43,139 bases of DNA. It comes from Spirochaetota bacterium (GTDB taxonomy: Bacteria > Spirochaetota > UBA4802 > JAFGDQ01). Under the pieces are notes generated by a model that did no database searches, had not been told where the DNA came from, and saw only the letters and a program-made list of their open reading frames with translations. The position numbers and the translations under genes are program-made. The stretch covers positions 1 to 43,139 of the forward strand of contig JAFGSG010000134.1 of assembly GCA_016934735.1 (NCBI GenBank), in the 5' to 3' direction. Shown piece after piece: positions 1 through 9,613 of this stretch (position 1 is the stretch's first letter; every line of letters begins with the position of its first letter).

Positions 1-328
1 CTTCGTCGATCCAATCCTATGATTGTTTCTCTATGAGGCTATTATCTTTTTCCCTATTTGTCGCACTTGATACTTGAAGTCAGGATAATTACAAGTCAGG
101 ATAAAATTAATTACATTTACGCTTAAAATGATACAGGCTTTTAGGTTTATTATATTTATGCAAGCGTTAATAATCCAGCCCGAACTAAAAAAATATTGAT
201 GTATTTAAAGATATAATATTTTATAGTTGTAGTAAAAATTAGTAAAGGATAAACACAATTACTGTTCTAATTTCTATATATATTATATCGGGTTATTATA
301 AAATATAATTTATGGAGAATAAATAATT
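1..328. other. Intergenic leader, no gene seen
   Basis: AT-rich stretch without a supported reading frame on either strand, and with no tRNA or terminator that I can recognise. The last part, from about 270, is very AT-rich and carries TATAAT-like words, so it probably contains the promoter of the PilZ gene, but I cannot pick a convincing -35/-10 pair. A GGAG at 314-317 is the likely ribosome binding site of the TTG start at 329. Confidence 0.5.
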
Positions 329-712
329 TTGAATTTTAATGAAAAAAGAAAAAATAAAAGATACGGAATTTCTGAATATATAAAAGAAGACACTTACAAT
401 GATATAGGCCTTGAAATTAAAGCAGATAAGATTTATAAATCGAATATTATCGATATTAGTATTAACGGTTTAGGTTATTTAATAGAAGTAAGCGGTGATT
501 CCTCTGATATTGATAATATTGATAAACTCGACAATTTTTTTATAAGTATATCTTTGAAAAAAAAAGTGATTTTAACTGAAGTAAAAAAAATATGGAGCAT
601 AATACTTGAAAAGCCGGGGAAAAGGGTACTGGCCGGAGGAGTTATTTTTAGCGTAATATCTCCAGAAGACAGACTTGCGATTGCGAATTATATTAATACA
701 ATCAGAAGCTGA
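329..712 (+). CDS. PilZ domain protein (c-di-GMP binding type)
   Basis: A 127-residue single-domain protein. The N-terminus has the basic RxxxR-type motif (EKRKNKRY, residues 5-12). It is followed after about 30 residues by DISINGLGYLI, which matches the PilZ DxSxxG motif, and then by the predicted beta-barrel strands. PilZ domains bind cyclic di-GMP through these two motifs, so the protein is probably a c-di-GMP effector. The start is TTG, 11 bases after GGAG; the ATG ten bases downstream is out of frame. The stop lies five bases before the ATG of the next gene, so the two are probably co-transcribed, which links the signal to that envelope protein. The partner is not known. Confidence 0.8.
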   Translation: MNFNEKRKNKRYGISEYIKEDTYNDIGLEIKADKIYKSNIIDISINGLGYLIEVSGDSSDIDNIDKLDNFFISISLKKKVILTEVKKIWSIILEKPGKRVLAGGVIFSVISPEDRLAIANYINTIRS

Positions 713-717
713 ATAAG

Positions 718-2445
718 ATGTTCAATTTTAAAATTACGAATTTCAATACTAAACTGAGGAAATATTTTTTAATATTAATATTTTTATTTCTATCTGAAAA
801 TGCTTATTCTTACGATGCGTCCAATTTTAACTGGTATTGGATTTTCTACGAAAACGAAACAGGTAATTTAACTGAAACATTTACAATCCGACCTTTTTAC
901 CTTTTAAATAAACATAATAAAAGCGGCGATATTTTCAAAGCTTCGCTTATCCCGATCCTTTTTTGGGGATATGAGACATCGAATAAAACAGAGTGGAAGG
1001 CTCTTTTCGGTTTAATCGGATCTGTTGATTATGTCCATAGCAATGGTATAAGGGATTATGACTTCGGCGTTTTCCCGTTTTTTCTGTATGGAGATTCGCC
1101 TGATGTGCGGGATAAATATCTGCATATCTGGCCTTTCGGCGGAGTAGTAAAGGGGAAACTCGGTCAGGATAAAATTAAAACAATACTCTTTCCGGGAGTT
1201 CTACTCTTTTTTATTTACCCGCCCGTATTCCCACCGACATGGCTAAACCTCGCTGTTTTTTTTATTTCTCTCGTTCCTGCTTATGTGGATTATGAATCAA
1301 GGGATTATAAGGCTCATGGAATATTTTGGCCGCTGATCCAGTGGGGGAAAAGCACCTCGAGAGACGATAAAAGAGTCCTGCCGTTTTTCGCTCACAATTT
1401 TAAAAAGGACACATATGATAATTATTCCTTCTTAATGATTTTTAATTACGGAAGAGTAATTATGAAGTATGATGAAGAGCGGACTTTTTTTGCCTTTCCT
1501 TTTTTCGGCAGAAGGTGGAATATTTCAACCATCAGGAATTCCAGTACATTGTTATGGCCTTTTTTTTCGTGGGGTTATGACATCAAAAGAGGAGCTTTTG
1601 AGCTTAATTTTCCGTGGCCGCTTGTGCAGTGGCAGACTTCCCGTGATCCGCAAATCATCAAACGTATTTTTTTTCCATTTTTCGGATCATATAAAGAGAA
1701 CAATAAAGAGATGTTTTTTGTCACACCTCTTTACATAAGTTTGAAAAAACAGACTGAGCGATTTGAGTCCGAATATTATATAAATGCTTTAATTATATGG
1801 TATTTTAAAAGAGAATATAAGAATAAACCAAGCCCTTATTATGGTACGTCATGGCGTTATTTTAAAATATGGCCTTTATTCCAGTATGAGTATGATGATA
1901 GAGGCAATTTATCCTTTAACACGCTATCTCTGTTCCCGTTCAGGGATCCTGAAGGATATGAAAAATTGTATCAGCCGTTCTGGACTTTATTCGAATACAG
2001 GCGGCTTGAGTCCGGCGAAAAACGTCTCGGAATTTTACTCAGATTATATTTCCAAAGATGGAATGAAGACCTGTTAAATGTAAGAATGCCTGTACTGTTT
2101 TCGTACGGGTCATCCATAAGCGAAAATATTAAATTTTCGCTTATGGATTACTTTACTCTGTTCTGTTATAATAGCGACAAAGCGGGTAAATATGTTGGAA
2201 TATTATTTTCAATGTTTGCGTATAATAGGGATAGTGAAGGGAACTATATTCGATTATTGTGGATCCCCATTAATCTGCAAAAAAAACCTGATAATAATGC
2301 CGCGGCAGACCGGAGCGCGATAGAAGATACTGAAGATTATCCTGAAGAAGAATATATAAGTGATTATCCGGGTAATATTGTTTTATTCCGCGGGGACGTG
2401 AATAATAGACAAAACAATTTTACTTTTTATACAGCTATATTTTAA
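718..2445 (+). CDS. Secreted protein of tandem aromatic repeats, unknown function
   Basis: 575 residues. The N-terminus (about 1-31) has basic residues, a hydrophobic stretch and ENAYSYDA, which reads as a Sec signal peptide. The rest is built of 15 or so units, each with a hydrophobic-aromatic core: for example FPFFLYGDS, HIWPFGGVV, FWPLIQWGKS, LPFFAHNF, FAFPFFGRRWN, LLWPFFSWGYD, FPWPLVQWQTS, FFPFFGSYK, KIWPLFQYEYD and YQPFWTLFEYRR. Alternating hydrophobic strands separated by short charged turns suggest an all-beta outer-membrane or surface-associated protein; this is inference. I do not recognise the family. It follows the PilZ gene by five bases and ends with a polar tail. Confidence 0.7.
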   Translation: MFNFKITNFNTKLRKYFLILIFLFLSENAYSYDASNFNWYWIFYENETGNLTETFTIRPFYLLNKHNKSGDIFKASLIPILFWGYETSNKTEWKALFGLIGSVDYVHSNGIRDYDFGVFPFFLYGDSPDVRDKYLHIWPFGGVVKGKLGQDKIKTILFPGVLLFFIYPPVFPPTWLNLAVFFISLVPAYVDYESRDYKAHGIFWPLIQWGKSTSRDDKRVLPFFAHNFKKDTYDNYSFLMIFNYGRVIMKYDEERTFFAFPFFGRRWNISTIRNSSTLLWPFFSWGYDIKRGAFELNFPWPLVQWQTSRDPQIIKRIFFPFFGSYKENNKEMFFVTPLYISLKKQTERFESEYYINALIIWYFKREYKNKPSPYYGTSWRYFKIWPLFQYEYDDRGNLSFNTLSLFPFRDPEGYEKLYQPFWTLFEYRRLESGEKRLGILLRLYFQRWNEDLLNVRMPVLFSYGSSISENIKFSLMDYFTLFCYNSDKAGKYVGILFSMFAYNRDSEGNYIRLLWIPINLQKKPDNNAAADRSAIEDTEDYPEEEYISDYPGNIVLFRGDVNNRQNNFTFYTAIF

Positions 2446-2495
2446 TTGTTGATTGTTTGTTTTTTCCTGTCATTCATATTTATTGTATTTTTAAA

Positions 2496-2524
2496 TTGAC
2501 TTTCATTAAATTTTTATATTTAAC
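2496..2524 (+). promoter_or_regulatory. Possible sigma-70 promoter before mlaE
   Basis: TTGACT (2496-2501), a 17-base spacer, and TTTAAC (2519-2524) lie 10 bases before the mlaE start. The -35 is good and the -10 matches four of six positions. The short distance to the start codon leaves little room for a leader, so this is a weak call. Confidence 0.3.
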
Positions 2525-2534
2525 TTATTAAACT

Positions 2535-3320
2535 ATGAAATATTTTAAAAATCTTTTCTACTTAACAGGGAAAAGGCTCATTGATATACTGGACATTTCA
2601 GGTTTTACGATACTTTTATTATTAAGAGCATTATATTTCTGCAAGAACGCTTTCAGCAAGCGAAGGGAAATTTTTAAACAGATGTACATTGCAGGAGTAA
2701 AAAGTTTTATCGTATGTTCCCTTGTTGCGATATTTATAGGGATGATTTTATCTCTGCAGGTAGGCATTGAGCTTCAGCGTTTTCAGCAGCAAAGCCTAAT
2801 AGGCGATCTTCTAATAACCACCATGACAAGAGAGATGGGCCCGTTAATGACAGGCATAATTATTATCGCGTCCGTAGGCTCGGCCATGGCCGCGGAGATC
2901 GGTACAATGAAAGTAAGCGAAGAAATCGACGCGCTGGAGATGATGTCTATCAGTCCTGTGAAATTCCTTGTGATGCCTAGACTCATCGCTCTGGCCGTAA
3001 TGGTCCCGATCTCGACTATTTACGTTATAGCGCTCGGCACTATAGGGGGGGCGATCGTAGCATATTTTCAGTTGAACGTACCTTACGACATTTATTATAA
3101 CCGTGTTGTTCAGGCCATCCGTTTTAAAGCGACATATGTCGGCATTTTTAAATCTTTTATTTTCGGTATAATTATAGCCGCTATAAGCTGTTCCCAGGGA
3201 TTAAAAGCAACAAACGGCGCTCTTGGAGTGGGCAAAGCGACAAGATCAACAGTTGTAGCTTCCTTTTTAATGGTTCTTATCGTAGGCTATTTTATTACTT
3301 CATTTTTCTACGGCAAATAA
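2535..3320 (+). CDS. mlaE: MlaE-type permease of a phospholipid ABC transporter
   Basis: 261 residues, the usual length for MlaE/YrbE. It is the inner-membrane permease of an MCE-type transporter that moves phospholipids between inner and outer membrane. Family signatures are visible: SLQVGIELQRFQ near 74-85, a MTREMGPLMTGIIIIASVGSAMAAEIGTM region near 97-125 (split here only as a description), and EEIDALEMMSISPVKFLVMPR near 128-148. Five or so hydrophobic helices are predicted. mlaF follows two bases after the stop, so the pair is translated together. In other bacteria MlaB, MlaC and MlaA complete the system; none is encoded here. Confidence 0.92.
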   Translation: MKYFKNLFYLTGKRLIDILDISGFTILLLLRALYFCKNAFSKRREIFKQMYIAGVKSFIVCSLVAIFIGMILSLQVGIELQRFQQQSLIGDLLITTMTREMGPLMTGIIIIASVGSAMAAEIGTMKVSEEIDALEMMSISPVKFLVMPRLIALAVMVPISTIYVIALGTIGGAIVAYFQLNVPYDIYYNRVVQAIRFKATYVGIFKSFIFGIIIAAISCSQGLKATNGALGVGKATRSTVVASFLMVLIVGYFITSFFYGK

Positions 3321-3322
3321 AA

Positions 3323-4069
3323 ATGATTGAGCTTATTGCTATACATAAAAGTTTTAACGGCGCTAAAATCTTAAATGGGGTTCATTTTAAGATAAGAAAA
3401 GGGGAAACGTTTGTAATAATAGGACAGTCGGGGACAGGTAAGACTGTTACATTGAGGCATATTGCGGGCTTAACCGATCCTGATTCCGGAGAGGTTTTAA
3501 TAGAAGGAGTCAGAATGAACGGCGCTAGGAACAGAGTAAAAGAAAAACTGCGCAAGAAGATGGGAATAGTTTTCCAATCAGGCGCGCTTATTAACTGGAT
3601 GAGCGTGAGGGATAATATTTCTCTTCCTTTGCGTGAAAATAAACTGTTTTCTCCGGACGAAATAGAAAGGATAACTAACGAAAAGCTTGAATTGCTTCAG
3701 CTTAAGGATGCTGCAGATAAAATGCCTGCAGACATAAGCGGCGGCATGAAAAAGAGGGCGTCTCTCGCCCGTGTGCTCGTTATCAATCCCGATATTATTC
3801 TGTACGATGAACCGACGTCCGGGCTTGATCCTGTGATGTCGGAGCATATCAACGAGCTTATCAGGCGGATGCAGAAGGATTTCGATGTGACATCTATTGT
3901 AGTAACTCACGATATGCAGAGCGCATACCATATCGCAGACAGAATAGCTATGCTTTATCGGGGCGAGATTGTTCAGTGCGGTACGCCGGATGAAATCAGG
4001 AACACTGAAAATCCTATTGTGAAGCAATTTATTACAGGACAGGTTACCGGTCCGATTGAAGTGGCATAG
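3323..4069 (+). CDS. mlaF: MlaF-type ATPase of a phospholipid ABC transporter
   Basis: 248 residues with every ABC ATPase motif: Walker A GQSGTGKT (34-41), Q-loop FQSGA with Q85, signature ISGGM (138-142), Walker B IILYDE (158-163) with catalytic E163, and the switch histidine in VTHDM (H196). GGMKKR in place of the common GGQ(Q/R)QR is typical of MCE-associated ATPases. It powers the MlaE permease encoded two bases upstream. No ABC membrane domain is fused to it. Confidence 0.93.
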   Translation: MIELIAIHKSFNGAKILNGVHFKIRKGETFVIIGQSGTGKTVTLRHIAGLTDPDSGEVLIEGVRMNGARNRVKEKLRKKMGIVFQSGALINWMSVRDNISLPLRENKLFSPDEIERITNEKLELLQLKDAADKMPADISGGMKKRASLARVLVINPDIILYDEPTSGLDPVMSEHINELIRRMQKDFDVTSIVVTHDMQSAYHIADRIAMLYRGEIVQCGTPDEIRNTENPIVKQFITGQVTGPIEVA

Positions 4070-4135
4070 GCTGCCAGCATACCCTCACCTGGCCGGCACT
4101 GTTTTGCGGGCGTCAGGCGGGGGCATGGGAACAAT
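4070..4135. other. GC-rich intergenic island
   Basis: Directly after the mlaF stop the base composition jumps: 4085-4130 is dominated by G and C while its flanks are strongly AT-rich. The reverse strand reads CCCCCGCCTGACGCCCGC, sharing GCCTGACG with the GC-rich hairpin at 23418-23439. No gene is visible. It separates mlaF from mlaD by 230 bases and may be a small intergenic repeat or an mRNA structure. Confidence 0.4.
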
Positions 4136-4299
4136 TTAATTTTTCGTTTTAACAGAGTTTTGATTTTAAGGTTCGGGAGTTGTATTTTTTTTATTTTTTT
4201 GTATAATATCTGTAAGGCAAAGAACATAAGCAGATAGTTGTATATATTGCTAATTATTTTAAATGGAATAAAGATTCAATATTATCAAGGAAATTTTCA

Positions 4300-4953
4300 A
4301 TGAAAAATGAAATCGCTGTAGGATTATTCTTTTTTTTGGCTCTTGCTATACTTAGTTATTTTACAATTATCATGAGCGGTGATATTTTCGAGACCCGTGA
4401 ATATTATAAAATGACTGCAATTTTCCAGAATGTTGAAGGTCTTGATAATAGCTCCAAGGTCAAAGTGAACGGCGTCCTATCGGGATTTGTGGAAGATGTA
4501 GTATTGATGCCGGACAATAGCATACTGGTAAAATTAAAAATGTATCAGAAATTTGTCCTTTATGAAAATTATAAGATAAAGGTCAGATACGAAACAATGT
4601 TAGGCGGCAGGTTTGTCGGAATTGATCCGGGCCTGGCTTTTAAAGACGGGAAGCACTATGCAATTGTTGAATCGAGGGCTAACCTGAAAGGCGAAGCCAT
4701 GGTTGATGCAATTGCCGAGTTAAGCGATTTAATAGCTGAGAACAGGCCGAATATTTATAAGACAATAAAAAATATTAAGGAGATAACTGCAAAGATAAAT
4801 GCAGGGCAGGGCACACTAGGGAAACTTGTTAATGAAAATAAAGTATATAACAACACGGATGACCTTATAAAAGACCTTCGAGAGACAATGGAAGACGCAA
4901 GAGAACAGGCCCCGATCACGAGTTTTATACGTGCTGCTCTTCTGGCGTTTTAG
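4300..4953 (+). CDS. mlaD: MlaD-type MCE substrate-binding protein
   Basis: 217 residues. One N-terminal membrane helix (about 5-26) anchors the protein in the inner membrane. An MCE domain follows (about 38-115), seen in TAIFQNVEGLDNSSKVKVNGV, which is the classic GL..GS.V...G pattern, and in YETMLGGRFVGIDPG. MCE proteins form hexameric rings that bind lipid on the periplasmic side of the MlaFE complex. The C-terminal part is helical, with GQGTLGKLVNE, typical of MCE tails. The AAGGAAA just before the ATG is the ribosome site. Despite the 230-base gap it belongs functionally with mlaE and mlaF. Confidence 0.88.
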   Translation: MKNEIAVGLFFFLALAILSYFTIIMSGDIFETREYYKMTAIFQNVEGLDNSSKVKVNGVLSGFVEDVVLMPDNSILVKLKMYQKFVLYENYKIKVRYETMLGGRFVGIDPGLAFKDGKHYAIVESRANLKGEAMVDAIAELSDLIAENRPNIYKTIKNIKEITAKINAGQGTLGKLVNENKVYNNTDDLIKDLRETMEDAREQAPITSFIRAALLAF

Positions 4954-5159
4954 CAGTTTTAGTATATATTCTGCCAACATACAGATAGAAGTTTCCGTAT
5001 CACAGATTGTTTACAAATTTGTCATAATATTTTTAAAAAAATGTTTGTTAAAATAAAATCCTCAGTAAACCTGTGTCTTTCTATAATAAGTTTATACATT
5101 ATACATTTCTGTGAGAAGAAATATCCTGTATCACCGTTAAGCCGGGAACATATTTTATA

Positions 5160-6860
5160 ATGGAGTCCAATATGAGCAATGAGTCGACAGCCTCGTCAAA
5201 TTTTATTGAGGATATAATTGAGTCTGATATCAGGAATAATAAGAATAACGGAGAGGTAGTAACGCGTTTTCCCCCTGAGCCGAACGGCTATCTGCATATA
5301 GGACATGCAAAGTCAATATGCCTGAATTTCGGCCTGGCAAAGAAATACAAAGGCAGATGCCATCTGCGTTTTGACGATACGAATCCAGGAAAAGAGGATG
5401 TCGAGTATGTTGATTCAATAATGGAGGATGTTAAATGGCTGGGCTTTGACTGGGGCAGGCATCTCTATTATGCTTCCGATTACTTTGACAGGCTTTATGA
5501 TTACGCGGTTCAGCTCATTAAAGAAGGCAAAGCCTATGTTTGCGACCTTAACGCGGATGAGATCAGGAAATACCGCGGCACTCTGAAAGAGCCGGGCAAA
5601 GAGAGCCCGTACCGCAACCGCTCTGTTGAAGAGAATCTTGACCTGTTCGCCCGGATGAAAGCCGGTGAGTTCGCAAACGGCGAGAGGGTACTTCGCGCAA
5701 AGATAGACATGAAATCTGGAAACATAAATATGCGCGACCCGGTTATCTACCGTATTCAGAAATCGGAGCATCACAGAACTGGAAATATATGGTGCATTTA
5801 TCCCATGTACGATTTTACGCACTGCCTGTCAGACTCGCTTGAAGAGATCACACATTCCATATGCACTCTTGAGTTTGAGAACAATCGTCCGCTGTATGAC
5901 TGGGTACTCGATGAACTCAAAGTAAAGCGCCATCCGCAGCAGATTGAATTTGCGCGTCTTAACCTGAATTACACTGTGATGAGCAAACGCAGGCTTCTCG
6001 AGCTTGTGAAGGGAGGATATGTTAAGGGATGGGACGACCCGCGCATGCCGACAATCTCCGGACTCAGGAGGCGCGGCTTTACACCCGAAGCCATACGGGA
6101 CTTCTGCGAGCGGATCGGAGTGGCAAAGGCGGACAGCGTGGTTGACATCGCCCTGCTTGAGCACTGCCTGCGTGAGGATCTGAACAGGCGCGCTGCGCGC
6201 GTAATGGCTGTGCTGCGTCCTGTAAAAGTTATTATAGACAATTATCCTGAGGGAAAGACTGAAGATTTGCAGGCAGAAAATAATCCGGAAGATGCCTTGG
6301 CTGGTACGCGCATGATTCCATTTTCACGCGAGCTTTATATTGAAGAAGAGGACTTCATGGAAAATCCTCCGAAAAAATATTTCCGGCTTTCCCTTGGACA
6401 GGAAGTAAGGCTTAAGCACGCTTACATAATTAAATGTAAGCGCATTGTAAAAGATGAAAAAACTGGTCAAGTAAATGAACTTCACTGCAGTTATGATCCA
6501 AAAACAAAGAGCGGCAGCTCGGAGGAGAACCGCAAAGTCAAAGGGACCCTGCACTGGGTATCGGCACAGCATGCTGCTGATGCTGAAGTACGGCTCTATG
6601 AGCATCTCTTTTCAAAAGAAAATCCGGATTCGGGAGAGGAGGATTATAAAAAAAATATCAATCCCTTATCTTTTGAACTCCTTACAGGATGTAAAGTTGA
6701 GCCTTCCCTTTTAAACGTAAAACATGGAACAAATTACCAGTTTCTGAGGCAGGGCTATTTCTGCGTCGACCCGGATTCATCCGGGAAAATGCCGGTGTTT
6801 AACAGAACGGTATCCCTGCGCGATACATGGGCAAAGATTAAGAAGAAAGAAGGGAAGTAA
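5160..6860 (+). CDS. glnS: Glutaminyl-tRNA synthetase
   Basis: 566 residues, close to the usual bacterial GlnRS length. It attaches glutamine directly to tRNA-Gln. The class I signature is [15 protein letters not shown] (38-52), and the KMSKS loop appears as VMSKR near residue 273. The C-terminal half is the beta-barrel anticodon-binding part ([15 protein letters not shown], then [15 protein letters not shown]). Met5 is an alternative start, four codons in. Direct charging by GlnRS suggests that the GltX at 11327-12769 need not misacylate tRNA-Gln. The middle of the gene (about 5500-6200) is far richer in G and C than its surroundings; GlnRS genes in bacteria are often transferred laterally, so recent acquisition is possible. 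Confidence 0.95.
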   Translation: MESNMSNESTASSNFIEDIIESDIRNNKNNGEVVTRFPPEPNGYLHIGHAKSICLNFGLAKKYKGRCHLRFDDTNPGKEDVEYVDSIMEDVKWLGFDWGRHLYYASDYFDRLYDYAVQLIKEGKAYVCDLNADEIRKYRGTLKEPGKESPYRNRSVEENLDLFARMKAGEFANGERVLRAKIDMKSGNINMRDPVIYRIQKSEHHRTGNIWCIYPMYDFTHCLSDSLEEITHSICTLEFENNRPLYDWVLDELKVKRHPQQIEFARLNLNYTVMSKRRLLELVKGGYVKGWDDPRMPTISGLRRRGFTPEAIRDFCERIGVAKADSVVDIALLEHCLREDLNRRAARVMAVLRPVKVIIDNYPEGKTEDLQAENNPEDALAGTRMIPFSRELYIEEEDFMENPPKKYFRLSLGQEVRLKHAYIIKCKRIVKDEKTGQVNELHCSYDPKTKSGSSEENRKVKGTLHWVSAQHAADAEVRLYEHLFSKENPDSGEEDYKKNINPLSFELLTGCKVEPSLLNVKHGTNYQFLRQGYFCVDPDSSGKMPVFNRTVSLRDTWAKIKKKEGK

Positions 6861-6928
6861 ATTGATTGACAGCCGGTACTATATATGCTTTATTTTTCGG
6901 ATTTATAATTTTAACAGAGAGGTGATTT

Positions 6929-7534
6929 ATGTTAAATTTATTAAAAAATAAAGTAAATTTATTTTTTGTACAGACAGTTTCCCTGATTATGCTTCTGGTT
7001 ATTGTATTGCCGGCTTCTGCCAGCGATCTCTCGGACGCGACAGCCCTGCGTGAAAGATGCGAAAAAGAGATACAGGGTCTTGAGGTATCTGTAAAGAATT
7101 TCGGGGACAATGTAGACATTGACGAATATGTAAAAGGCGAGCAGATGATTAAACTAGGGAAAGTGAAATTTATTCAATCCAAGTTTACGGAAGCCATTGA
7201 AATATATAACAACTATTTAAAACTGCAGTTCTGTTTATACGAAATACTTGCTAAAAAATATATAGACAGAACTGACACCATAAATGATGCTGCAGGTGAG
7301 GATATGGTGGATTTTATTGATAATAAGAAGATAGTGGCTTATCTCCGGCTGGCCACTCAAAATCTTAAAGATGCAAAAGCAGCGATGGCCACCAAACACT
7401 ATAGTAAAATAATTAATGTCTGCAGAATCGCAAAAAATTATGCATTGAGCACATATAAAGTGGCTGGAAAACCGTTGCCGGAACAGTATAAAAAAGATGC
7501 GGCAGACAATGATGGGAAGATATATAAACAATAA
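6929..7534 (+). CDS. Small secreted helical protein, unknown function
   Basis: 201 residues. A signal peptide is clear: basic N-terminus, a hydrophobic core near 14-28, and PASASD as the probable cleavage site near residue 32. There is no lipobox cysteine. The mature part looks helical, with YVKGEQMIKLGKVKFIQSKFTEAIEIYNNYL near 67-98 (in pieces, TPR-like spacing). I do not recognise the family; a TPR-like scaffold is only a guess. GAGAGGTG 8 bases before the ATG is a strong ribosome site. The next gene starts 18 bases after the stop, so the two are probably co-transcribed. Confidence 0.65.
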   Translation: MLNLLKNKVNLFFVQTVSLIMLLVIVLPASASDLSDATALRERCEKEIQGLEVSVKNFGDNVDIDEYVKGEQMIKLGKVKFIQSKFTEAIEIYNNYLKLQFCLYEILAKKYIDRTDTINDAAGEDMVDFIDNKKIVAYLRLATQNLKDAKAAMATKHYSKIINVCRIAKNYALSTYKVAGKPLPEQYKKDAADNDGKIYKQ

Positions 7535-7552
7535 ATTACAATTTAATATTCC

Positions 7553-8737
7553 ATGAAATTTTCAAGTTTTTTAATATTTATATCCGTTGCTTTATCTGTT
7601 TACGGATCTATTAATTTTTACATATTTCTGCGCGGCTGGCAGGCAATTCCTAAAGATACTGTTTTTAGGATCATTTATGTCATTATCTTTATATTCCTGT
7701 TCCTTTCATATATAGCTGGACGTGTTATTGAACGCCAGAGCATCTGCGCAGGCAGCAGTATGTTAGTCTGGATAGGTTCGTTCTGGCTTGGACTTATGAT
7801 TTATCTTTTTCTGTGTATTTTGTTAATTGATATTTTACGCGCTTCCAATCATTTTCTGCATTTCTTCCCGCAAATTATAACAATCAATTATGAGAAGTCA
7901 AAGTTAATAAGCGCTGTTCTTGTTCTTGCTTTCAGTATAATTATTGTTATTGCGGGGTACGTAAACGCGTGTACGCCTAAAGTAAATAAGATTGAGATTA
8001 ACATAACCAAACCGGGCATTAATATTAATTCATTGCATATTGCAATGGCAAGTGATATACATCTTGGCATCATAATTTCCAACTCGCGTCTTGAAAGACT
8101 TGTAAACTCAATTAATGGGCTCAATCCTGATATTATTCTGCTGGCAGGCGACATTGTGGATGAAGACATTGCGCCTGTAATAAAAAATAATCTCGGCGAG
8201 TTGTTAACCAGGTTAAATTCCAAATACGGAACTTATGCTGTAACGGGCAATCATGAATATATAGGCGGAGTGAAAGATGCGGTTGATTATTTGACCGCTC
8301 ATAAAATAACAATGCTTAGAGATAAAGCCGTAAATATCGGCAATTTATTTTATGTAGCCGGCCGGGAGGATAGAAGTATCGGTCAGTTCAACGGCGGGCA
8401 GCGTAAATCACTGGATAATATTCTTGCCGGTGTTGACCGGAATCTGCCGGTAGTCCTTATGGATCACCAGCCGTTTGCCCTCCACGAAGCTGCTAACGCC
8501 GGAGTCGACCTGCAGCTATCCGGGCACACGCATCACGGCCAGCTGTGGCCGTTTAATTTTATCACTTCAGGGATTTATGAACTTAGCTGCGGATATGCCC
8601 GTAAGGGAAATACACACTTCTATGTTTCATCCGGCTTCGGCACATGGGGACCGCCGATCCGAACAAGCTCCAGGTCCGAGATTGTAGAGATTACGCTTAA
8701 TTTTAATAAAAACTCTTCACAAAACTCTTCAAAATAG
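7553..8737 (+). CDS. Membrane-anchored calcineurin-type metallophosphoesterase
   Basis: 394 residues. Four hydrophobic helices occupy roughly the first 140 residues, followed by a metallophosphoesterase domain. All metal-ligand motifs are present in order: ASDIHLG (near 166), LAGDIVDED (near 199), GNHEY (near 229), and LSGHTHHGQLWP near the end of the domain. The layout resembles the YkuE/YaeI group of membrane-linked phosphoesterases, some of which act on lipid phosphates, but the substrate cannot be read from sequence. The domain should lie on one face of the inner membrane. Confidence 0.88.
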   Translation: MKFSSFLIFISVALSVYGSINFYIFLRGWQAIPKDTVFRIIYVIIFIFLFLSYIAGRVIERQSICAGSSMLVWIGSFWLGLMIYLFLCILLIDILRASNHFLHFFPQIITINYEKSKLISAVLVLAFSIIIVIAGYVNACTPKVNKIEINITKPGININSLHIAMASDIHLGIIISNSRLERLVNSINGLNPDIILLAGDIVDEDIAPVIKNNLGELLTRLNSKYGTYAVTGNHEYIGGVKDAVDYLTAHKITMLRDKAVNIGNLFYVAGREDRSIGQFNGGQRKSLDNILAGVDRNLPVVLMDHQPFALHEAANAGVDLQLSGHTHHGQLWPFNFITSGIYELSCGYARKGNTHFYVSSGFGTWGPPIRTSSRSEIVEITLNFNKNSSQNSSK

Positions 8738-8820
8738 TCAGGTTTTTAGAGTTTTAAACAATTATTATAAAAAACCAGCATCTTTGCGAATAGAAGTGAA
8801 AATACCTGGTATGTAGTATA

Positions 8821-9603
8821 TTACTCCAAATACTCTACTGAAAAATTTTTCATTGAAGATACAGCCTTTAAATACGCCAGCGGCATTTCAGTTTGAAGAT
8901 GATGATACGCGAACGCGATGTATCTGTTCGCATGTTTTACTCCCGGATTAGCCGCGTCAACCAGTATCCATCTGTCGGCGACAAATGCTTCCGCCCACAT
9001 GTGATAAACGAATACGTTTTTAATCCCCCCGAACTCTGCGGACAGTATCATGCCGACAAGCGCGCGGGCAGGAATTTCAAGCGACCGGAGAATCGACACT
9101 GCGAGCACAGTATGTTCAGTGCAGTCGCCGGATTTGTTTTTAATAATGTCGGAAGCGCTCATAAGCGGGATCCCGATTGATTTATCGTTTATGTATTTAT
9201 AGACGAATTGTTCAACATCATTTATAATATCTTTGGAATTTCTGAATCCGGATTTTATTTTTTTTATTTCGGGATCATCCAGATTAAGCAGTCTTGAATT
9301 TGAAAGAAATTTTGCGTATGTTTCTTTCTTCTCATCCACGATATTCCGGATATTTCCGGACTCAAGCGTAACTTGACAGATAGAATTTTCAAAGGAACTT
9401 TTTAATATTCTTTGCGTGCTTGTTTCCGGTAAAGTAAATTCGCTGTCGTTTGAAATTATGCGGTATCTTGATGTATCCTGTGAATATACTTTGCCGGAAA
9501 AATTTGTCAGGGTCACGGTGTAGAATGCGTTTTCAAGCGAGTGTAAAGGCCAGTTCAGGAGAAGGAGTGTTAGTGCTGTATATATAATAAAAATATTTTT
9601 CAT
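8821..9603 (-). CDS. Secreted transglutaminase-like cysteine protease or transferase
   Basis: About 260 residues from the ATG at 9603; a TTG at 9633 would add ten residues, but the ATG version begins with a normal signal peptide (MKNIFIIYTALTLLLLNW). The transglutaminase-like triad is visible as SGDCTEHT (Cys161), VYHMWAEAF (His201) and WILVDAANPG (Asp216). Such domains usually act as cysteine proteases or amide-bond exchangers, here in the periplasm. It is the last gene of a minus-strand operon and starts 11 bases after the stop of the secreted partner gene. No clear terminator separates it from the convergent phosphoesterase. Confidence 0.85.
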   Translation of the reverse strand: MKNIFIIYTALTLLLLNWPLHSLENAFYTVTLTNFSGKVYSQDTSRYRIISNDSEFTLPETSTQRILKSSFENSICQVTLESGNIRNIVDEKKETYAKFLSNSRLLNLDDPEIKKIKSGFRNSKDIINDVEQFVYKYINDKSIGIPLMSASDIIKNKSGDCTEHTVLAVSILRSLEIPARALVGMILSAEFGGIKNVFVYHMWAEAFVADRWILVDAANPGVKHANRYIAFAYHHLQTEMPLAYLKAVSSMKNFSVEYLE

Positions 9604-9613
9604 AATTTTAAAG

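Noticed and set aside
3578..4027. A 149-codon open frame antisense to mlaF
   Set aside because: The plus-strand frame carries all ABC ATPase motifs; the antisense frame has no recognisable domain or ribosome site.
8742..8815. Weak inverted repeats between the convergent phosphoesterase and transglutaminase genes
   Set aside because: The arms are short or far apart and no T tract follows, so a terminator call is not supported.
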